The translations under genes were made by a program, and so were the position numbers. Shown one piece after another: positions 18,614 to 22,011 of a stretch of 22,011 nucleotides of DNA (within the stretch, counting starts at the first letter, position 1; each line of letters begins with the position of its first letter). The notes beneath the pieces are model-generated. The model was not told the origin of the DNA and did not search any database. It saw nothing but the letters and a program-made list of their open reading frames with translations. Location of the stretch: assembly GCF_000006405.1 (NCBI RefSeq), contig NW_003206658.1, forward strand, positions 1,311,272-1,333,282, given 5' to 3'. Origin of the DNA: Perkinsus marinus ATCC 50983. Taxonomy: Eukaryota; Perkinsozoa; Perkinsida; Perkinsidae.

Positions 18614-18838
18614 ATGAACGCCGATGCTTCAGAATCATCATCAGCCGTCCGTCTCTTTGGTTTAATACAGGGCAGTCGTGTAGGAGATCCCATAACTGCC
18701 ATGTGCAGTCCTCAGGTAGTAATAGGTAGCCCTATCGGACCCTGCACCCGGGTTTTCTTGGAGGAAATATTGGAGTATTTCTTCTCGCAAAATCAACATA
18801 GATGGTTTTTTTTATTTTCACTATTCGTTTTGTGCTAG
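18614..18838 (+). CDS. Possible small gene, unknown product
   Basis: ATG-started frame of 74 codons beginning MNADASESSSAVRLFG, directly after the 35-bp array. The first 60 residues have normal protein composition. The end (RWFFLFSLFVLC) runs into a T-rich tract and may be untranslated. No splice partner or family found. Confidence 0.25.
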   Translation: MNADASESSSAVRLFGLIQGSRVGDPITAMCSPQVVIGSPIGPCTRVFLEEILEYFFSQNQHRWFFLFSLFVLC

Positions 18839-19040
18839 TGTTGAAAATTTATTATTCCCAAAAAAGTAGTACGTTTCCTCTTTTGGAGGAAGTGCCTCTG
18901 TTGATAGGAGTTTAGTTCACAGTCAGAATTGGTTTATCGTTTGCAATGTCGAATGGGTCACCACTCGTGACGGCATGCGTTAGACCATAGGGATCGTTTA
19001 CTCAGGAGGGGAAATGCATTCCTAGAATACCTTCATCCGC

Positions 19041-19070
19041 TCGACGTGGGTTCGATTCCCAGTGAGTGCA
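19041..19070 (+). other. tRNA T-arm-like motif (B box)
   Basis: GGTTCGATTCC (19049-19059) within GTGGGTTCGATTCCCA resembles a tRNA T-arm. The 5-bp ACTCA at about 19000 could pair with TGAGT after it, but no full cloverleaf forms. Probably a degenerate tRNA-derived fragment. Confidence 0.3.
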
Positions 19071-19098
19071 TCCTTCAGGCCTCAGTCATCTACGTTGG

Positions 19099-19600
19099 TT
19101 ATAAAAGCGGCCTCCTAGAGCGGTAGTGACCCTCTCCCAGTTGACGAACCCTCTTTATTTTCACAGGAAGGTACTTCGTATCAGCATCGCCTGGCACTGG
19201 GGAAATAGTAGCGATAATTACTGCTAAAATTGGTATGTCCACGAAGCGATCGATAGATGATATACTGCCGTGCGAAACTAAAAGTAGGTAATCGTCTTGA
19301 ATGGAAAATCCGATGATTGGAATTGTAGATGTGGGAGGAAAGTAGAACTTCCTAAGATTGAAATTTTCATGGGTGGAGAATATGCACATGGTCAACTACA
19401 TGTGTGGCGGCAATATGGAAATTCTGAGGAAATTTCTGGTTTCTGAGCACTTCTATGCGAATTTGTATATATACTCTCACAGTTGGTGAGGAAATTCCTG
19501 AGCTCAGCTGAGAAAGCAAATATATATTCCTTCAACACTGATGCAAATCTATGTATTTTGGGTAATTACTGGGTAGTGTAAAAAAGAGGTCACCTCTCGT
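19099..19600 (-). CDS. Possible minus-strand gene, 3' end, two exons
   Basis: Downstream exon 19351-19099 (ends TAA) reads KFYFPPTSTIPIIGF, then DDYLLLVSHGSISSIDRF, with normal composition. The upstream exon, ending at 19539, reads GDLFFTLPSNYPKYIDLH. The intron 19352-19538 between them is almost exactly dispersed element R5. Its donor is the element end (CA|GTGTTG), its acceptor is AATCTTAG, and the split codon CA|G keeps phase. The 5' end was not found: a TAA lies upstream and overlaps the region before the Vps39-like gene. No family named. Confidence 0.35.
19368..19540 (-). mobile_element. Dispersed element copy R5 (inverted)
   Basis: Read on the minus strand it begins CAGTGTTGAAGGAATATATA and runs through CTCAGCTGAG and CACATGTAGTTGACCATGTG to GAATATGCAC and a degraded end near 19368. 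Same family as R1-R4, opposite orientation. No matching 8-bp flanks. Confidence 0.7.
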
Positions 19601-19795
19601 AATTTCGCGATACGTGACAGGTGATTAACAAAGTTATTATCAAAAGCTCTCGTCGGGCTTTTCCTATCGGTGTGTGGAATGCCAAATCGGTTGCATGGGA
19701 AAACTCCGTGTATTACACCACCCTGTATTTTCGGGTTTGTGGGTAATGAAGCATGACAGCTCAATGGTGAAAGAATTAGGTCGAAATTCGTCAAA

Positions 19796-22011
19796 ATGGA
19801 AGAAAAAAGTGCCCACCCAGTTCGCGCGTTTCGAGGTGGCGCGTACTGTATAATACTCGAGAGGGTAGTGCTTGTCAGTAGATCGTTTATTCTGTCTACT
19901 GGTGTAGATACGGCGGGTTCTGGGGGATACATTCTGGCGTTAAGTAGCGGCAATCTTTATTTATTGCCATCGACACTGAACACGTCTGGAACGATATTGT
20001 GTCGATCGGTGAAGTGCGCGGCGCCTCAGAGAGGATCTTCTGATGAGAGCTTACCAGATGTGGTTGTATGCACCACTAAAGGGAAGATACTTATGTAGCA
20101 TTTGGGAGAAGTTACTACTAGTACTAGTGGTTCTGTGACTAGCATTACTATTACTTCTAGTGGTCCTGTGACTAGCATTACTATTACTTCTAGTGGTCCT
20201 GTGACTAGCATTACTATTACTTCTAGTGGTCCTGTGACTAGCATTACTATTACTTCTAGTGGTCCTGTGACTAGCATTACTATTACTTCTAGTGGTTCTG
20301 TGACTAGCATTACTATTACTTCTAGTGGTCCTGTGACTAGCATTACTACTACTTTTAGTGGTCCTGTGACTAGCATTACTATTACTTCTAGTGGTCCTGT
20401 GACTAACGCCTCAGTTTGCCGCGTCCATGAGATAAGATATCCTTCGCTGTGCGCTCTCTCATTAGATACTCCTACTCCGTATCCTCTGGCGGTTACATCA
20501 ATGCTGCATCTGGAAGTAGCACGAGTATGATATCAGAAGTGAACGGCATGAATGAGGTTCCAAGTGGTGTGGTATGGTGGCAGGGATGGATAGTGTTGGC
20601 TGGAGGTAGTACGTTAACTGGGGAGTAGCAATGATCGTTTGATTCATCTAACTTAACGCTAAGTGATTGTTATGGGGTCTCGTCTAGTGGCTATCAGAAT
20701 GCTGTGTTGTGCGTGATAGCGTTGGTGCTTAGGTCGATCGAGTCGCAGTGGATCGTCGTATGTGGCGGTATCAAGTGTAGATGGTGTGGTACGAGAATTG
20801 TGTCCGATTGATGGGCCGACTAATTTGACGCTGATTCCGGAGGCTCACGAGGTAGTAATTTTTGGGAGTATTTTAGGTCTGTAGGTTGGGGGGATGGGAA
20901 ATGCTCTGTCGTATAGGAATCTGCAATGTGTTGAGGATGTATTACGAACTACCATTAATATTCCGTTTTTCCAAGGGGTCCCAATAGTGTTCGTGGGGGT
21001 GGTAGCTCAGGAGTTTGCTCATTAACTACGAATGTTGTTGTTACGAAGAGATTTTAGGTATTATTAATCGGTCAAGATGGTTTGGGTATCTTCATAAGTT
21101 TGCCGGGACTGAAAGAGCAGAGTCAAGGTGATGTTAAAAGCGCTCGCCCAGAAAATAGTACTGATGGGAAATGATGATACGTTTTAGGTGAAGTGCCTCA
21201 TCCGGCGGCTCGTAATAATATTCAGTATCCGCAAGGAGTGGAGTTATGCCTACTGGGAAGGTGGTATTGTTGGGGGGGATGTGTAACGCACTGTGAAGAT
21301 TTTTGGAGAGTGATCGTAAATGGAATAAAGTGTCGTTGGTGGGATTCGAACCGGGGATGTATGTCAGGTTTATCATCAGTGCATCACCGTTGGATGGCAC
21401 GGTCGATATATATTCTATTTGGGACCAGAAGCTGGTGCAATCGTTGACTCTTCCGGAGCCGGTCATGGCGTTGGGGGCCTCCCCTGCTGTGGTGGAGGAT
21501 GCTACTGTGGAAGATACGGATCGAGAGAAGGTACGGCCATATGATGGGAATGGTAGATGCGTCCTTTGTGTGATTATAAATTGGAAGAAGTGTGGTATAG
21601 TAGTTTGGAGTAGTTGCTTATGTGGATGGTCTTGGGGGAAGGGGTGTTTTTATCGAATACATTATGAGTTCAGTTCGGAGCGGTAGGAGTGCGGAGAGTC
21701 CGCTATATCGAAATACCATTATTGTTCATATGAAAATGAATATACGATCAAACTCCTAGATGTGGAAGACTGTTTAGAGTGTATTGAGAGAGCAAAGGTG
21801 ACTGTGATTGATGATGATGGAGTTGTCGTTGCTATTTTTTCAGAGACATGTTTGTCTATGTTGTTTGGGTACGGCATCTGGGTCGGTGTATGGGTTGGTG
21901 CCGATACCATTTGATGTGCAGTTGAGGCGTTTGATAGTGGGCATGAAGATAGAGCAAGCGTTCGATCTGCTCAATGCGTTGTATCCTATAGGGGTGAGTG
22001 CGGTGGGGTGG
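19796..22011 (+). CDS. Vps39/TGFBRAP1 (Vam6/Vps3)-like tethering protein, 3' end outside window
   Basis: Members of this family are HOPS/CORVET subunits that tether endosomes and vacuoles, with an N-terminal beta-propeller (CNH-type) and a helical C-terminal half. Exons: 19796-20094, 20466-20605, about 20733-20880, 20917-20998, 21058-21127, 21188-21260, 21368 to about 21530, about 21687-21797, and 21844 on. Junctions checked in phase include 20095-20465, 20881-20916, 20999-21057, 21128-21187, 21261-21367 and 21798-21843. Propeller strands read GYILALSSGNLYLL, DVVVCTTKGKILIYSYS (across the first intron), WWQGWIVLAGG, VLLIGQDGLGIFISLPG and LDGTVDIYSIWDQKLVQSL. Then comes GLVPIPFDVQLRRL with KIEQAFDLL, the usual transition from propeller to helical repeats. 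This succession is the basis of the call. The first propeller blades may lie in unseen upstream exons. Vps39 and TGFBRAP1/Vps3 cannot be told apart here. Confidence 0.7.
20110..20408 (+). repeat. 33-bp minisatellite inside an intron
   Basis: About eight units of ACTAGCATTACTATTACTTC plus TAGTGGTCCTGTG, near-identical. Because 33 is divisible by 3 and the unit lacks stops, one frame reads as an 11-residue repeat (TSITITSSGPV). It lies in intron 20095-20465, which starts GTAGCA and ends CTCTCTCATTAG. An in-frame TAG at 20096 precedes the array. Confidence 0.85.

Noticed and set aside
18404-20408. CRISPR array (35-bp and 33-bp repeats)
   Set aside because: Units are directly adjacent without spacers, in eukaryotic intron-bearing DNA.
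20102-20530. TSITITSSGPV repeat protein
   Set aside because: It has no ATG, follows an in-frame TAG, and disappears when the phase-consistent intron 20095-20465 is removed.

Overview
The window looks like nuclear DNA of a protist. Genes are split by many very short GT-AG introns, mostly about 40-60 nt, with clear GTGAGT/GTAAGT donors and pyrimidine-AG acceptors. There is one canonical eukaryotic tRNA gene, there are no operons or Shine-Dalgarno sites, and there is abundant simple-sequence DNA. Short introns, a family of secreted Cys-rich/mucin-like proteins and possible spliced-leader acceptors suggest an alveolate close to Perkinsus. That placement is inference, not proof. I rebuilt exon structures by hand from splice signals and reading phase, so multi-exon boundaries are models.

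Layout: 1-1367, 3' part of an unrecognised multi-exon gene (+). 2065-3009 and 4110-5126, two near-identical secreted proteins in a tandem duplication of about 2 kb. 5782-6061, a small two-exon gene (-). 6262-6333, tRNA-Glu(UUC). 6498-7456, a His/Arg/Ser-rich protein gene (-). 7181-7767, a competing small gene on the + strand. 7823-8411, a four-exon gene (+). 8819-9166, a tRNA-like stretch followed by a long AGT microsatellite. 9637-12173, a coiled-coil gene (+) interrupted by a 100-N gap. 12930-13224, two hairpin/inverted-repeat elements. 13535-16119, a nine-exon protein kinase gene (+). 16774-17754, a third copy of the secreted protein. 18404-18578, a 35-bp satellite. 19099-19600, possible exons of a (-) gene. 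19796 to the window edge, a Vps39/TGFBRAP1-like membrane-tethering protein (+) whose first intron carries a 33-bp minisatellite.

The most interesting pattern is in the introns. A dispersed element of about 180-200 bp has inverted ends starting CAGTGT, and one copy has 8-bp flanking repeats differing at one base. It occurs five times. In the modelled genes the 5' splice site falls at the same place in the element end (CA|GTGT), sometimes in the left end and sometimes in the right. This is what an intron-generating transposon (an 'introner') of hAT-like type would leave. Two other short motifs also sit inside modelled introns: ATTTCGTGGCGCG (three of three copies) and a tRNA T-arm-like sequence (two of five degenerate copies).

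The secreted family is the other accessory feature. Each protein has a signal peptide, two tandem 8-Cys modules, a variable number of TTE(Y/A/V)VD hexapeptides and a conserved C-terminal domain. It shows array-length variation, near-identity of the protein body and a conserved 60-bp upstream island.
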